64,000 nucleotides of DNA from Brevibacterium sp. (GTDB taxonomy: Bacteria > Actinomycetota > Actinomycetes > Actinomycetales > Brevibacteriaceae), in assembly GCF_031179145.1 (NCBI RefSeq), contig NZ_JAPSIB010000019.1:34668-98667 (forward strand), in the 5' to 3' direction. The position numbers and the translations under genes were made by a program. Below the pieces are notes generated by a model. That model saw only the letters and a program-made list of their open reading frames with translations, was not told where the DNA came from and did not search any database. Shown piece by piece: positions 7,754-16,421 of the stretch (the first letter of the stretch is position 1; every line of letters begins with the position of its first letter).

Positions 7754-8185
7754 ATGAGTACCATGCCACACCCGTGGAGGACTCTGAGTCGGCTTGACGA
7801 CGTCGTTGTGTGCTGGCGATCGCACCTCCCGGGACGTAAGCACGCGGCCACCGACGGTCGCAACACCATCTGGATCCTGACGGGTCTGACTCAGGCACAG
7901 CGACGATGCGCACTGCAGCACGAACTCGTCCACCTCGAGAATCGACACACCACCTGCCAGGACGCACGCACCGAGCTGCTCGTGCGGCGCGAAGCCGCCC
8001 GACGTCTCATCACCACCTCAGCGTTCTTCGACACCGGCATATGGGCGCGGAGCCTCCACGAGTGGGCCGAGGACCTCTGGGTCACGGTCCCCGTCCTCCT
8101 CGACCGCATCAACCACCTCTCCCCCACTGAGCAGCTCATCGCTCTCGACTACATCAACGCCGCCCGCGAGCGCGGGGCGGACTAG
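7754..8185 (+). CDS. ImmA/IrrE-family metallopeptidase
   Basis: A 143-residue protein with the zinc-protease signature HELVH (near residue 57) in the sequence CALQHELVHLENRH, typical of ImmA/IrrE peptidases of mobile elements. It lacks the extra C-terminal domain of full IrrE. Its expected role is cleavage of the repressor encoded just upstream after a stress or cell-density signal. ATG at 7754 is chosen; GTG 7742 and ATG 7763 are alternatives, none with a strong ribosome site. The 104-base gap to the repressor holds a palindrome. Confidence 0.8.
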   Translation: MSTMPHPWRTLSRLDDVVVCWRSHLPGRKHAATDGRNTIWILTGLTQAQRRCALQHELVHLENRHTTCQDARTELLVRREAARRLITTSAFFDTGIWARSLHEWAEDLWVTVPVLLDRINHLSPTEQLIALDYINAARERGAD

Positions 8186-8218
8186 TGCGCCCAATTTCGG
8201 GCAAGGAAGGATCCGATC

Positions 8219-9328
8219 ATGGCGAAGGCCGTGGCGTATGAAACCGACGCTGGTAGGCGCTACATGGTGCGCTATCGGAAACCTGACGGTAAGCAGACGA
8301 AGAAGCGGGGCTTCAAGACGAAACGTGAGGCCGAGGCCTGGGCGGCGACCGTGGAAGTGTCGAAGCAGCAGGGCACTTTCATCCCCGAGGAGCTGGGCCG
8401 GGTCAAGGTCGGCGATCTGGGGTCGGCGTGGATTCGCCGTCAGTCGGACTGGAAGGAGTCGTATGCCTACACGATGCGGTCGACGTGGTGGGCGCACGTG
8501 GAGCCGAGGTGGGGCAAGACTGCGATCGCGGACCTCAACCGCGTGGATGTCGAGGATTGGGTGTCGACGCTGGGCCGGTCGAACTCGGTGGCATCGAGGT
8601 GCGTGACGATCCTCAACGGGATCCTCGACGACGCGGTGTCCCAACGCCTGCTGCCCATCAACAGGGTGGGGAAGGTGGCGTTACCCCGGAAGGATCCGAA
8701 GGCGCGGGTCTACCTCACCCACCAGCAGGTCGCCGACTTCGCGGCCGCCGCAGGCGAGCGCGGGGTGATCATCCACGTCCTGGCGTACACGGGACTGCGC
8801 TGGGGTGAGCTGGCCGGTCTGCACGGGCCAGACATCGACACGGTGGGTCGTCGGATCAGCGTCAACCGCAACGCCGTGCAGGTGGGGTCGAAGATCGTCG
8901 TGGGCTCGCCCAAGACTCACGAGCTGCGGACGGTCCCGGTGCCGCGCTTCCTCGCGACCAAGCTCAAGGACCACATCAGGCCGGGGATCGTGTTCCCGGA
9001 CGGGAAGGGTGGCTACGCGCGGTCGCCGCGGGCGTCGGAGACGAAGCGCTCTTGGTGGCGCACCGCGGTGATCGACTCGAAGATCCCCGAAGTGACTCCG
9101 CATGATCTGCGGCACACTGCGGCGTCGCTGGCGGTGCAGTCCGGTGCGCACGTCAAGGCCGTGCAGCGGATGCTGGGTCACAAGTCGGCGGCGATGACGC
9201 TCGACGTCTACAGCGATCTGTTCGACTCGGATCTCGACATCGTCGCGGATGCTATGGAAGCCGCGCGATTGTCCGCGTTGAAGCAAATTGTGCCCAATGC
9301 GTGCCCGCCGGGCACAATCCACACATGA
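8219..9328 (+). CDS. int: Tyrosine-type site-specific integrase
   Basis: A 369-residue phage integrase. The N-terminal 60 residues are an arm-type DNA-binding domain (VRYRKPDGKQTKKRGFKTK), followed by a SAM-like core-binding domain (about 60-160) and the catalytic domain. Active-site residues are visible: Arg in TGLRWGEL (near 196), HDLRHTAAS (near 298), GHKSAAMT with the third His (near 322), and the nucleophile Tyr in LDVYSDLF (near 332). ATG follows AAGGAAGGA. The gene ends 54 bases from tRNA-Ser(GCT), whose 3' end points at it, the usual arrangement for integration into a tRNA. The last codons contain an inverted repeat, ATTGTGCCC (9287) with GGGCACAAT (9310). Confidence 0.95.
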   Translation: MAKAVAYETDAGRRYMVRYRKPDGKQTKKRGFKTKREAEAWAATVEVSKQQGTFIPEELGRVKVGDLGSAWIRRQSDWKESYAYTMRSTWWAHVEPRWGKTAIADLNRVDVEDWVSTLGRSNSVASRCVTILNGILDDAVSQRLLPINRVGKVALPRKDPKARVYLTHQQVADFAAAAGERGVIIHVLAYTGLRWGELAGLHGPDIDTVGRRISVNRNAVQVGSKIVVGSPKTHELRTVPVPRFLATKLKDHIRPGIVFPDGKGGYARSPRASETKRSWWRTAVIDSKIPEVTPHDLRHTAASLAVQSGAHVKAVQRMLGHKSAAMTLDVYSDLFDSDLDIVADAMEAARLSALKQIVPNACPPGTIHT

Positions 9329-9329
9329 C

Positions 9330-9374
9330 GAGACCCCCGCCTTCCCAGTGATTTACTGGTCAGACAGGGGTCTC
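9330..9374. terminator. Hairpin between integrase and tRNA-Ser
   Basis: Outer stem GAGACCCC (9330-9337) pairs with GGGGTCTC (9367-9374), and an inner stem CCAGT (9345-9349) pairs with ACTGG (9355-9359). It lies just after the integrase stop and downstream of the opposing tRNA gene, so it could end transcription from both sides. There is no clear T-run. It also lies beside the presumed attachment site. Confidence 0.5.
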
Positions 9375-9382
9375 ACACAACG

Positions 9383-9471
9383 CGGAGCCGGTGGGATTTG
9401 AACCCACGGTCCCCAGTTCAAGGGACTTCACCTTAGCAGGGTGACGCTTTCGGCCGCTCAGCCACGACTCC
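9383..9471 (-). tRNA. tRNA-Ser (anticodon GCT), presumed attachment site
   Basis: An 89-base class II tRNA on the minus strand. The acceptor stem GGAGTCG pairs with CGGCTCC (one G-T pair) plus discriminator G; the D arm begins TGGCTGAGCGG, as in bacterial tRNA-Ser; the anticodon loop is CTGCTAA, giving GCT for AGC/AGU codons; there is a long variable arm and the T loop contains TTCAAATC. CCA is not encoded. The 3' end faces the integrase, so the element is inferred to have inserted here and rebuilt the tRNA end. No second copy of the 3' sequence is visible in 1-9382, so the other attachment site must lie left of the window. Confidence 0.95.
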
Positions 9472-9833
9472 AGGATCAACTCGATGGCACTCGATGATGA
9501 GGCCGACGAATCGGCAGTTCGCACTGCTCGCACTAGCCTATGCGAAAAGAGTCGAGAAGAGCAAAGCGCAGCTCTGCAGCATGGCCTTGCTCACACTCCA
9601 TGGTCTTTGCAGCACCCGCCGTCGCGCGTGATTTCGGGGGCGCGGATCGCCTCTTCTGGCCGCGTCCACCGCAAATCCAGGATTCATCAATCTACAGGCG
9701 TAAAATCGATCCGTAATGCTCTGCGGTCTGTTCTTCCGAGAGAGTTGCCCACGACAATCGGAGGTCATCTCACCTGCTTGTGGTCAAGCGCACCGAGCAC
9801 CCCGTGAGCTGTGAACGTTGAGGAGTTAGTAAC
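9472..9833. other. 362-base gap without a convincing gene
   Basis: This gap separates the tRNA from the LCP gene and should hold the tRNA promoter (leftward) and the LCP promoter (rightward). Short ORFs on both strands are Arg/Ser/His-rich and unlikely. The section 9680-9720 is locally AT-rich. I see no repeat or RNA. Confidence 0.5.
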
Positions 9834-11978
9834 TTGCCAGAGATCCCACCTGACAAGCACGGACCGACCGGGAATGATCCCCAGTCCGGAGCTGCTGGTC
9901 GCCGTCTCAAGGCATCTTCTCGACCCCGATTCCGCGGCGAGTCCACCGCGAGCGACGACGACTCGACGCCTTCGACCCCCTCCTCGGGCACCGACTCCTC
10001 CACCACCGAACAGAAGGCGCCGACCCCGCGCCCCGTCGCACCGAGAACACGGCGCGAAGCGCGGATGCTGCGCGCCGCTGCCAGCGGCGGCGCTGCAGCC
10101 AACGGCACTTCGGCCACCAGCGACTCGACATCCTCCAGCAATGCCGCATCCGCAGGGCGCACCGAAGGACCGGCCGCCTCGGCGCCGAGATCAGCCGCTC
10201 CCGCAGCCGCGGGCCATCGACCACCCGAGGACTTTGCACAGGAATCGCAGCCCCGCACTTTCAGCGATACCCCCGCTACGACCGCCTCGGCGCATACCCC
10301 CGGCGACAAGCACGGGACCGGCGACCATGAGACCGCCGCCGCTTCCACTGCTGTCCACCGGCATTCCTCGCGGGTCGGCGAGACGTTTCCCAGCCTCGTC
10401 GGCTGGACTTCGCTGAGTGCGCTGCTGCCGGGCATCGGACTCCTGCGCACCCGCTTCCGCTCTCTCGGGTGGGTCTTGCTGGCAGGCTTCGCCATCACCG
10501 TCATCGCCGTGCTCGGCTATCTCCTCATCAAGGGGCCGGTCCAGGCGATCGGCACCGTCGTGTCCAACCCGACACTGCTCAATGTGATCGCCATCGGAGT
10601 CGGCATCGTCGGGCTGATCTGGGTCGCTGTCATCGTCGTCTCGCACCTCGGTCTGCGCAGGGGGAACCGTTACACTCCCTGGCAGAACAAGCTCGCGGGC
10701 GTCCTCGTGCTGTCCCTGGCTCTCATCGTCGGCATCCCCTTCGGCGTCGGCTCCGTCTTCGCCCGGGTCCAGAGCGAAACCGTGGCCAGCCTGTTCGGCA
10801 GCAGCACCGGCTCCGTCAAAGCCGCAGAGGACCTGTGGGCCGACCAGCCTCGCATCAATGTCTTCCTCATGGGCCGCGACAGCGGATCCGGACGCACCGG
10901 CACTCGACCTGACACCATGCTCGTGGCCTCGATCGACACCCGCACCGGCAATGCTGCCCTCGTCTCCGTGCCGAGGAACCTCGCATTCCCGATCTTCCCC
11001 GACGGCACGCCCCTGGCGGAGCAATGGCCCGACGGCTTCCGTCCCTCGGGCGACTCATCCGTCGACCTCATCAACTCCGTGTGGGAATGGGCCGAGGCCA
11101 ACCCCGACGCGGTCGGACCCACCGACGGGCTCGACCCCGGCATGGTCGCGACGATGCAGGCGGTGCAGGGTTCCCTCGGCCTCGACCTCGACTACTGGGC
11201 GTCGGTCGACATGGCCGGATTCGAGGACGTCGTCGACGCGATCGGCGGAGTGGACATCGATGTCGAACGGCCGATCCCGATGGGCGGCGGCAAGTCGATC
11301 AACGGCATGCCCAACAAGGTCAACGGCTGGATCGATCCCGGTCAGCAGACCCTCAAGGGCAAGAAGGCCCTGTGGTACGTGCGCTCCCGCCAGGGCGCGG
11401 ACAACTACGACCGGATGTGCCGCCAGCAGCGCATGATCAAGACGACGATCGACCAGATCGATCCCCAGGAACTCGCAGTCGCCTACCCGAAGCTGGCCAA
11501 CTCCGCGACCAAGAACATCGCGACGTCGATCCCGCAGAACGAGATCCCGGCCTTCATCGAACTCGCCCTCAAGATGAAGAAGGGCTCAGTCACCTCGGTG
11601 CAGATCAACAACAACGTCACTCCGACGTTCAACCCCGACTTCGATGTGCTTCACAAGTGGATCGACGAGCAGGTCAGTGATTCCTCCGACGGCGCGGAGC
11701 CCACGGCCAAGCCTTCCGCGCAGACGGAGGAGAAGAGCCCCACAGACGGTGAGACGAAGGCGCCGGTGGAAGGTGAGACCACCGACAACCAAGCAACGGA
11801 GGAGTCTCCTGCTGACGCTCCTGCGGGAGCCCAGACCGCCGGTGGTGAGCAAGAGGACGAATCGACGGCGAAAAATCCCGGACAGGCCAACGCCGAAGGC
11901 AAATGCCTGCCCGACGGCTACAAGCCCGGCGACCCCTTCCCCGGCTACCCCGGTCCCGGCACCGGAGACGAAGGGTGA
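9834..11978 (+). CDS. LCP (LytR-CpsA-Psr) family cell-wall glycopolymer transferase
   Basis: A 714-residue membrane protein that probably attaches secondary polymers to peptidoglycan outside the cell. It has a long disordered Ser/Thr/Pro-rich N-terminus (1-200) and three predicted membrane helices (about 207-232, 247-274, 285-309); the extracellular LCP domain begins at INVFLMGRDSG near 340 and includes RPDTMLVASID and SVPRNL, the arginines and aspartates that bind polyprenyl phosphate in this family. The tail from about 605 is acidic and repetitive (Glu/Thr/Ala), ending Pro/Gly-rich. TTG at 9834 follows GAGGAG. Most LCP proteins have one anchor helix, so three are unusual but known in actinobacteria. 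It overlaps the next gene by four bases. Confidence 0.88.
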   Translation: MPEIPPDKHGPTGNDPQSGAAGRRLKASSRPRFRGESTASDDDSTPSTPSSGTDSSTTEQKAPTPRPVAPRTRREARMLRAAASGGAAANGTSATSDSTSSSNAASAGRTEGPAASAPRSAAPAAAGHRPPEDFAQESQPRTFSDTPATTASAHTPGDKHGTGDHETAAASTAVHRHSSRVGETFPSLVGWTSLSALLPGIGLLRTRFRSLGWVLLAGFAITVIAVLGYLLIKGPVQAIGTVVSNPTLLNVIAIGVGIVGLIWVAVIVVSHLGLRRGNRYTPWQNKLAGVLVLSLALIVGIPFGVGSVFARVQSETVASLFGSSTGSVKAAEDLWADQPRINVFLMGRDSGSGRTGTRPDTMLVASIDTRTGNAALVSVPRNLAFPIFPDGTPLAEQWPDGFRPSGDSSVDLINSVWEWAEANPDAVGPTDGLDPGMVATMQAVQGSLGLDLDYWASVDMAGFEDVVDAIGGVDIDVERPIPMGGGKSINGMPNKVNGWIDPGQQTLKGKKALWYVRSRQGADNYDRMCRQQRMIKTTIDQIDPQELAVAYPKLANSATKNIATSIPQNEIPAFIELALKMKKGSVTSVQINNNVTPTFNPDFDVLHKWIDEQVSDSSDGAEPTAKPSAQTEEKSPTDGETKAPVEGETTDNQATEESPADAPAGAQTAGGEQEDESTAKNPGQANAEGKCLPDGYKPGDPFPGYPGPGTGDEG

Positions 11979-14044
11979 GCGGGGCCGAACCCCAATCGGT
12001 CGCGATCATCGGAGCAGGCCCTCGGGGACTCAGCGTCCTCGAACGGCTCGTCGCCCTCGCCGCCGAGCGCACCACCGGCCCGGACATCGTCGTCCACCTC
12101 ATCGATCCCTATCCTCCCGGAGCAGGGATCGTGTGGCGCACGGATCAGCCGGAGTCCCTGCTGATGAACACGACGATCGCGGAACAGACGATCTTCCCCG
12201 ACGCGAGCTGTGAGTTCCTCGGTCCCGACGCCGCACCCACCGGCCCGTCCATGGCCGAGTGGTACCGGTCCCAGGGCGGCACCGAACCGGTCGATGCGAC
12301 GTTTCCCAGCCGCAGCCTCTACGGCCGCTACCTGCGCGACGCCTATGCCCTGATCAGCGACCGCGCCCCTGATTCCGTCGAGATCGTCGAACATCCGACC
12401 CGCGTCGAATCCGTCATCGACCTGCCGCCCGTCGAGGTGCCCGGCCACGCCGAGCAGACCCCGGACACTCCGCCCGCCCAAGTCGTACGGTGCGAGGACG
12501 GCACCACGATCGTCGCCGCGGCAGTCGTCCTGGCCGTCGGGCACATTCCCAGCGCCCAGAACGAGGAGCGCGCCCGGCTCGCCGCCTATGCCCACCGCAC
12601 CGGCGGGCTCTACCTCCCCCAGGGCCTGCCGGCCGAAGCCCCCGTCGCCGAGGTGCGCCCCGGCAGCCGTGTCATCGTCCGCGGCATGGGGCTCAACTAC
12701 TTCGATCTGCAGACCCTGTTCACTCATGAACGCGGCGGCCGGTACGTACCCGATGCTCCCGGCGAGCTCCGGTATCTGCCCAGCGGGGCCGAACCGTGCC
12801 TGTTCCTCGGCTCGCGGCGCGGAATCCCGTACCGCAGCAAGCCGATCACCCGCGAGCATCCCAGGTCATTCGAACCTCTGCGCTTCTTCACGAAGGAGAA
12901 CATCGCTCTCCTGGCCAACCTCGATGACCTCGACGAGGGACACCGCGCCCATGCCCGGTTCAACGACCAGCTGTGGCCGCTCATCCTCGCCGACCTCCGC
13001 TTCGCCTACTACCGCACCCTCTCGCGACTGCGGCCTGAGGTGTTCGACGGCGATCCCGGTCAGCTGCGCGAGGCGATCGTCGAGGCGGTCTCACGGCACC
13101 TGACCCGGCGTACGTGGCAGGAGACCCACCCCGACGCCGAGGCGGGTTCCGCACAGCACCCGTCCGAGGCCGCTCGCCCCGGACGTGTCACCCACGAGGC
13201 GCTGGCGTGGGCGGAGATCGAGGAGACTCTCGTCCCCGACCCTGCCCATCGGAAGTCGCTCCACCAGCTGCTCAACCCACTCGACGGCCTCGAGTTCTCC
13301 TCCCGCGAACCCGGTGTCCCCGGTTCGCTGCACGATTGGATGGTCGACTTCCTCCGCACTGACCTGCACAGCTCCCTGGCCGGGCCCGAGGGCAGCCCTG
13401 AGAAGGCCCTGTTCACGGTGCTGTGGCAGGCACGCCTGCTGCTCAAGGAGCTCATCGTCGCCGGCCACATCGATCCCGTCAGCGTCGACATGGAGATCTG
13501 CGGCTGGTTCGAGAACTTCGTCTCCGGAATCTGCGACGGTCCCCCACCTCAGCGCATCGCCGAGCTCCTGGCGCTCGCCGAGGCAGGCATCGTCCGCTTC
13601 ATCGGCCCCAATATGCGCATCGACGCCAACGAGGAGCCGGAGTCCATCGCCGAGGACACCCTGCCGCAGGTCTTCCGGGTCACCTCGGCGGCGGTGTCCG
13701 GTGAGATCACCGGCAGCGTTGTCATCGACGCAGCCTCGCCGACGAACTCCGTCACCCGGGCCGCCGACGTCCTCATCAACGGAATGCTCGAGCGCGGTCA
13801 GCTCGCCGCCGCCCGCCTGACACTCGACGATGGCAGGCAGACGATGCTCAACGGGCTTGCGGTCACTCCTCGCCCGTATCGGACGATCGATGCCGAGGGC
13901 AACCCGCACCCGCGGCGCTTCGCCCTGTCCCTGCAGCTCTCATCCGTCCAGTGGGGTCTGGCGATCGCCGCGAACCCGAACTCGAACGCGACGACCCTCT
14001 GCGATTCGCATGCCGCCGCCGAGGCGATCCTCGACCTGATCTGA
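11975..14044 (+). CDS. Large FAD/NAD(P)-binding protein
   Basis: A 689-residue protein whose N-terminus carries a dinucleotide-binding fold (SVAIIGAGPRGLSVLERL, residues 8-25) of the FAD-NAD(P)-binding type (Pfam NAD_binding_9-like, from memory). Further matching features are the NTTIAEQT segment and VVLAVGHIPS, the second dinucleotide-associated strand. The C-terminal 350 residues are long, helical and poorly characterised. GTG at 11975 overlaps the LCP stop; a longer frame from 11903 is an Arg-rich shadow. Substrate and pathway are unknown, though siderophore or N-hydroxylation relatives exist. Coupling to the LCP gene may be only positional. Confidence 0.72.
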   Translation: MSGAEPQSVAIIGAGPRGLSVLERLVALAAERTTGPDIVVHLIDPYPPGAGIVWRTDQPESLLMNTTIAEQTIFPDASCEFLGPDAAPTGPSMAEWYRSQGGTEPVDATFPSRSLYGRYLRDAYALISDRAPDSVEIVEHPTRVESVIDLPPVEVPGHAEQTPDTPPAQVVRCEDGTTIVAAAVVLAVGHIPSAQNEERARLAAYAHRTGGLYLPQGLPAEAPVAEVRPGSRVIVRGMGLNYFDLQTLFTHERGGRYVPDAPGELRYLPSGAEPCLFLGSRRGIPYRSKPITREHPRSFEPLRFFTKENIALLANLDDLDEGHRAHARFNDQLWPLILADLRFAYYRTLSRLRPEVFDGDPGQLREAIVEAVSRHLTRRTWQETHPDAEAGSAQHPSEAARPGRVTHEALAWAEIEETLVPDPAHRKSLHQLLNPLDGLEFSSREPGVPGSLHDWMVDFLRTDLHSSLAGPEGSPEKALFTVLWQARLLLKELIVAGHIDPVSVDMEICGWFENFVSGICDGPPPQRIAELLALAEAGIVRFIGPNMRIDANEEPESIAEDTLPQVFRVTSAAVSGEITGSVVIDAASPTNSVTRAADVLINGMLERGQLAAARLTLDDGRQTMLNGLAVTPRPYRTIDAEGNPHPRRFALSLQLSSVQWGLAIAANPNSNATTLCDSHAAAEAILDLI

Positions 14045-14102
14045 GCGGGCAGCGGTCCTTGATGACCGATCTCAAGGCACTCGAGTCGCCTCAGCGCTGT
14101 CG

Positions 14103-16421
14103 TCACGCCATGGCGAAGGCGGCTGCGGGCTTCGCGGTCCGGGCGCGGACGATCGCCAGCAGCGACAGCACTCCTCCGATGATCGCCCAGGCGAGCAGCC
14201 CACCGTAGGCCGCTGCCACGCCGGTGGTCCCTGCCGAGATCGCCGAGAATCCATTCAGCGCCGGCGTCAGCGGCAGGAGTGGCGCCACAGTGTGGAAGAA
14301 CTCGGGCACAGCCCCGATCGTGCGCCCGGCCACCGCCAGCACGAGGGCGATCACGGACACGAAGCGACCGGCTCCCCCGAGCCAGGCCACGAGGGCGAAG
14401 TTGAGCACCATGAACACCATCGCCGAGGCGAAGGTGAGCATCACGATCCCGACGGCCTGTGAGGCGTCGACGTCCATCACCCAGGTGGCCAGGCCCGCGA
14501 GTACCGCGGCTTCGACTGCTCCGACCGCCAGACCAGGTGCGAGTCCGCCCAGCCAGACGGCCGGCGAGGACTGCGTCGACAGCAGAGTCGATGCCGGGAT
14601 CGGCCTGAGCACGGTGTAGGTGACGAGGCCGCCGATCCACAGGGCCAGCATGATGAGCAGCGCGATCGTCGACCCCTGCAGCAGGTTGGGCAGGGAATCG
14701 GCGCCCGGCGTCGTGACGGGCGCGGAGACCACCTCGGCGAGGGTGTCGCGTTCGGGTGCCGTATAGGAGGGCACCTTCTCCGCACCCGATTGCACGCCCT
14801 CGGCGAACTTCCCCATTCCCTCGGCGTAGTCCTTCGTGCCCGCGCCCAGGGTGTCGAGGCCTGCGGCCAGATCACCGGCGCCGGTCGCTGCGCTCGAGAC
14901 TCCCGATACGTATTGATCGAGTCCGTCGGTGAACTTCCCCATCCCGTCGTCGAGCTTTCCGGCGCCGTCGCTGAGTTGGGACGACCCCTCCGCGGCTTGG
15001 GCGATACCCTCGGTGAGGCCGGGCATTCCGTCAGCCAGCTGCCGGCTCCCATCGGCCAGACCGGAGGCGCCGCTGCGCAGACCCTTGGACGCCTCAAGCA
15101 GCTCGTCGGCGTTGTCCGAGATGCCCTTCATGCCTTCGGTCAGATCGCCCAGCCCTTCTTTCAGCCCTGAGGCCAGGGAGTCGATCCCGTCGAGCAGAGA
15201 GGTGCCGTCGTGCTCCTGCTCCAATCCGGCCGCCGCCGAGTCGAGGGCGCCGGACGTGCCGCTGAGCAGACCAGTGGCGTAGGCCTTCTCCAGTCCCCGG
15301 CACATCTCATCCGAGGTGCCCGCCGGGCACAGCTGGGCCCGGACCTGCGAGGCCTCACCGGATGTGAGCATTCCGGCCGAGACAAGCGAGTCGAGTCCTG
15401 TCATCGTGCCGCTGCCGGCTAGGTTCCGCGCGTCCTCGGCGTTCTTCTCCAGTCCGTCGCGGTAGGCGTGGAGTCCCTGCGAGAGCCCTTCGGCGCCGTC
15501 GACGACCTGGTCGAGGTCGCCCGCTCCCCCGCCGCCGGAGCCCTTGCCGCTGAAGCCCCTGATGATCTCGTCGATGGACTTCGTGTACTCGGTGACGCCG
15601 TCGGAGAGTTCGCCGGCCCCCTCGGCCAGCTTGTCCGTGTTCTTCGGCAGGTCCTTCGTCGACGTCGACATCGTGTCCAGCCCGGCGGAGAGACCGGAGG
15701 CACCGGTGGCCAGGTCTCCGGTGCCCTTCTTCAGGTCTCCGGCTGCGGTGCTCAGCTCTGAACCGCCGGTGCCGAGTTCGCTCATCCCCTGCGCCAGGTC
15801 CCCGGCGCCGGTGGCGGCCTCGGTCGTTCCCTGTGCGAGCTGGTCCGCGCCCTTGTCGAGTTCTCCGGCGGCCTCCCCGAGATCGCGCATCTGGCTGCCC
15901 ATGTCGTTGAACCCGAGGTAGATGTTGCCGAGATAGCTCTTCGTCATCTCGGTGTTGAACGCGGTCCGGGCCGCTTCGGCGACCGCCCGGGAGATCAGGG
16001 TGTCGGCTGCCGGCGCGACTCCCGAGACGTCGACGTCGAGCTGTGTCCTGGTGGCCGTGGCGGCGTCGCTGACCGAGGTCACGGAGCGGGAGAATCCGGC
16101 GGGAATGGTCAGCGCAGCCGCATATGTCCCATCCGCCAAACCGTCCTTCGCCGCAGCGGCATCGGTGATCTCCCAGTCGATGCCGGCATCCTCCTGCGCG
16201 ACCAGGCCGCCGGTCAGCTGCCTGCCCAGGGGCACGGTCTGACCGTCGACCTCGGCGCCTTGGTCATTGTTGACGATCGCGGCGTCGATCGAGTCGAGGC
16301 GGTCGCTGCTCTTCCACGTGGCCAGGATGAAGCCGGCGGCCACGATGATGGGGATCAGCACCAGTCCGAGGAACGACACCCAGGTGACGGGGGTGTCCGA
16401 ATTCGCGCGTTCGAGCCTCAT
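14103..16421 (-). CDS. YhgE/Pip-domain membrane protein (first copy)
   Basis: A 772-residue protein of the YhgE/Pip family. One N-terminal membrane helix (about 13-37) is followed by a conserved extracellular start (SIDAAIVNNDQGAEVDG), a very long coiled-coil region (about 170-540) made of short degenerate repeats of the type L-x-x-G-x-x-x-L with many Gly/Asp/Ser, and five or six C-terminal helices (about 560-760). The topology resembles ABC-2 permeases and the family may export surface lipids, proteins or polymers; function is largely unknown. ATG at 16421 overlaps the stop of the MMPL gene by four bases, so the two are translated together. It is a distant paralogue of the 60602-62779 product. 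Confidence 0.85.
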   Translation of the reverse strand: MRLERANSDTPVTWVSFLGLVLIPIIVAAGFILATWKSSDRLDSIDAAIVNNDQGAEVDGQTVPLGRQLTGGLVAQEDAGIDWEITDAAAAKDGLADGTYAAALTIPAGFSRSVTSVSDAATATRTQLDVDVSGVAPAADTLISRAVAEAARTAFNTEMTKSYLGNIYLGFNDMGSQMRDLGEAAGELDKGADQLAQGTTEAATGAGDLAQGMSELGTGGSELSTAAGDLKKGTGDLATGASGLSAGLDTMSTSTKDLPKNTDKLAEGAGELSDGVTEYTKSIDEIIRGFSGKGSGGGGAGDLDQVVDGAEGLSQGLHAYRDGLEKNAEDARNLAGSGTMTGLDSLVSAGMLTSGEASQVRAQLCPAGTSDEMCRGLEKAYATGLLSGTSGALDSAAAGLEQEHDGTSLLDGIDSLASGLKEGLGDLTEGMKGISDNADELLEASKGLRSGASGLADGSRQLADGMPGLTEGIAQAAEGSSQLSDGAGKLDDGMGKFTDGLDQYVSGVSSAATGAGDLAAGLDTLGAGTKDYAEGMGKFAEGVQSGAEKVPSYTAPERDTLAEVVSAPVTTPGADSLPNLLQGSTIALLIMLALWIGGLVTYTVLRPIPASTLLSTQSSPAVWLGGLAPGLAVGAVEAAVLAGLATWVMDVDASQAVGIVMLTFASAMVFMVLNFALVAWLGGAGRFVSVIALVLAVAGRTIGAVPEFFHTVAPLLPLTPALNGFSAISAGTTGVAAAYGGLLAWAIIGGVLSLLAIVRARTAKPAAAFAMA

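Noticed and set aside
9484..9807. 107-residue ORF in the gap after tRNA-Ser
   Set aside because: Ser/Arg/His-rich with no start signal, overlapping the likely promoter region.
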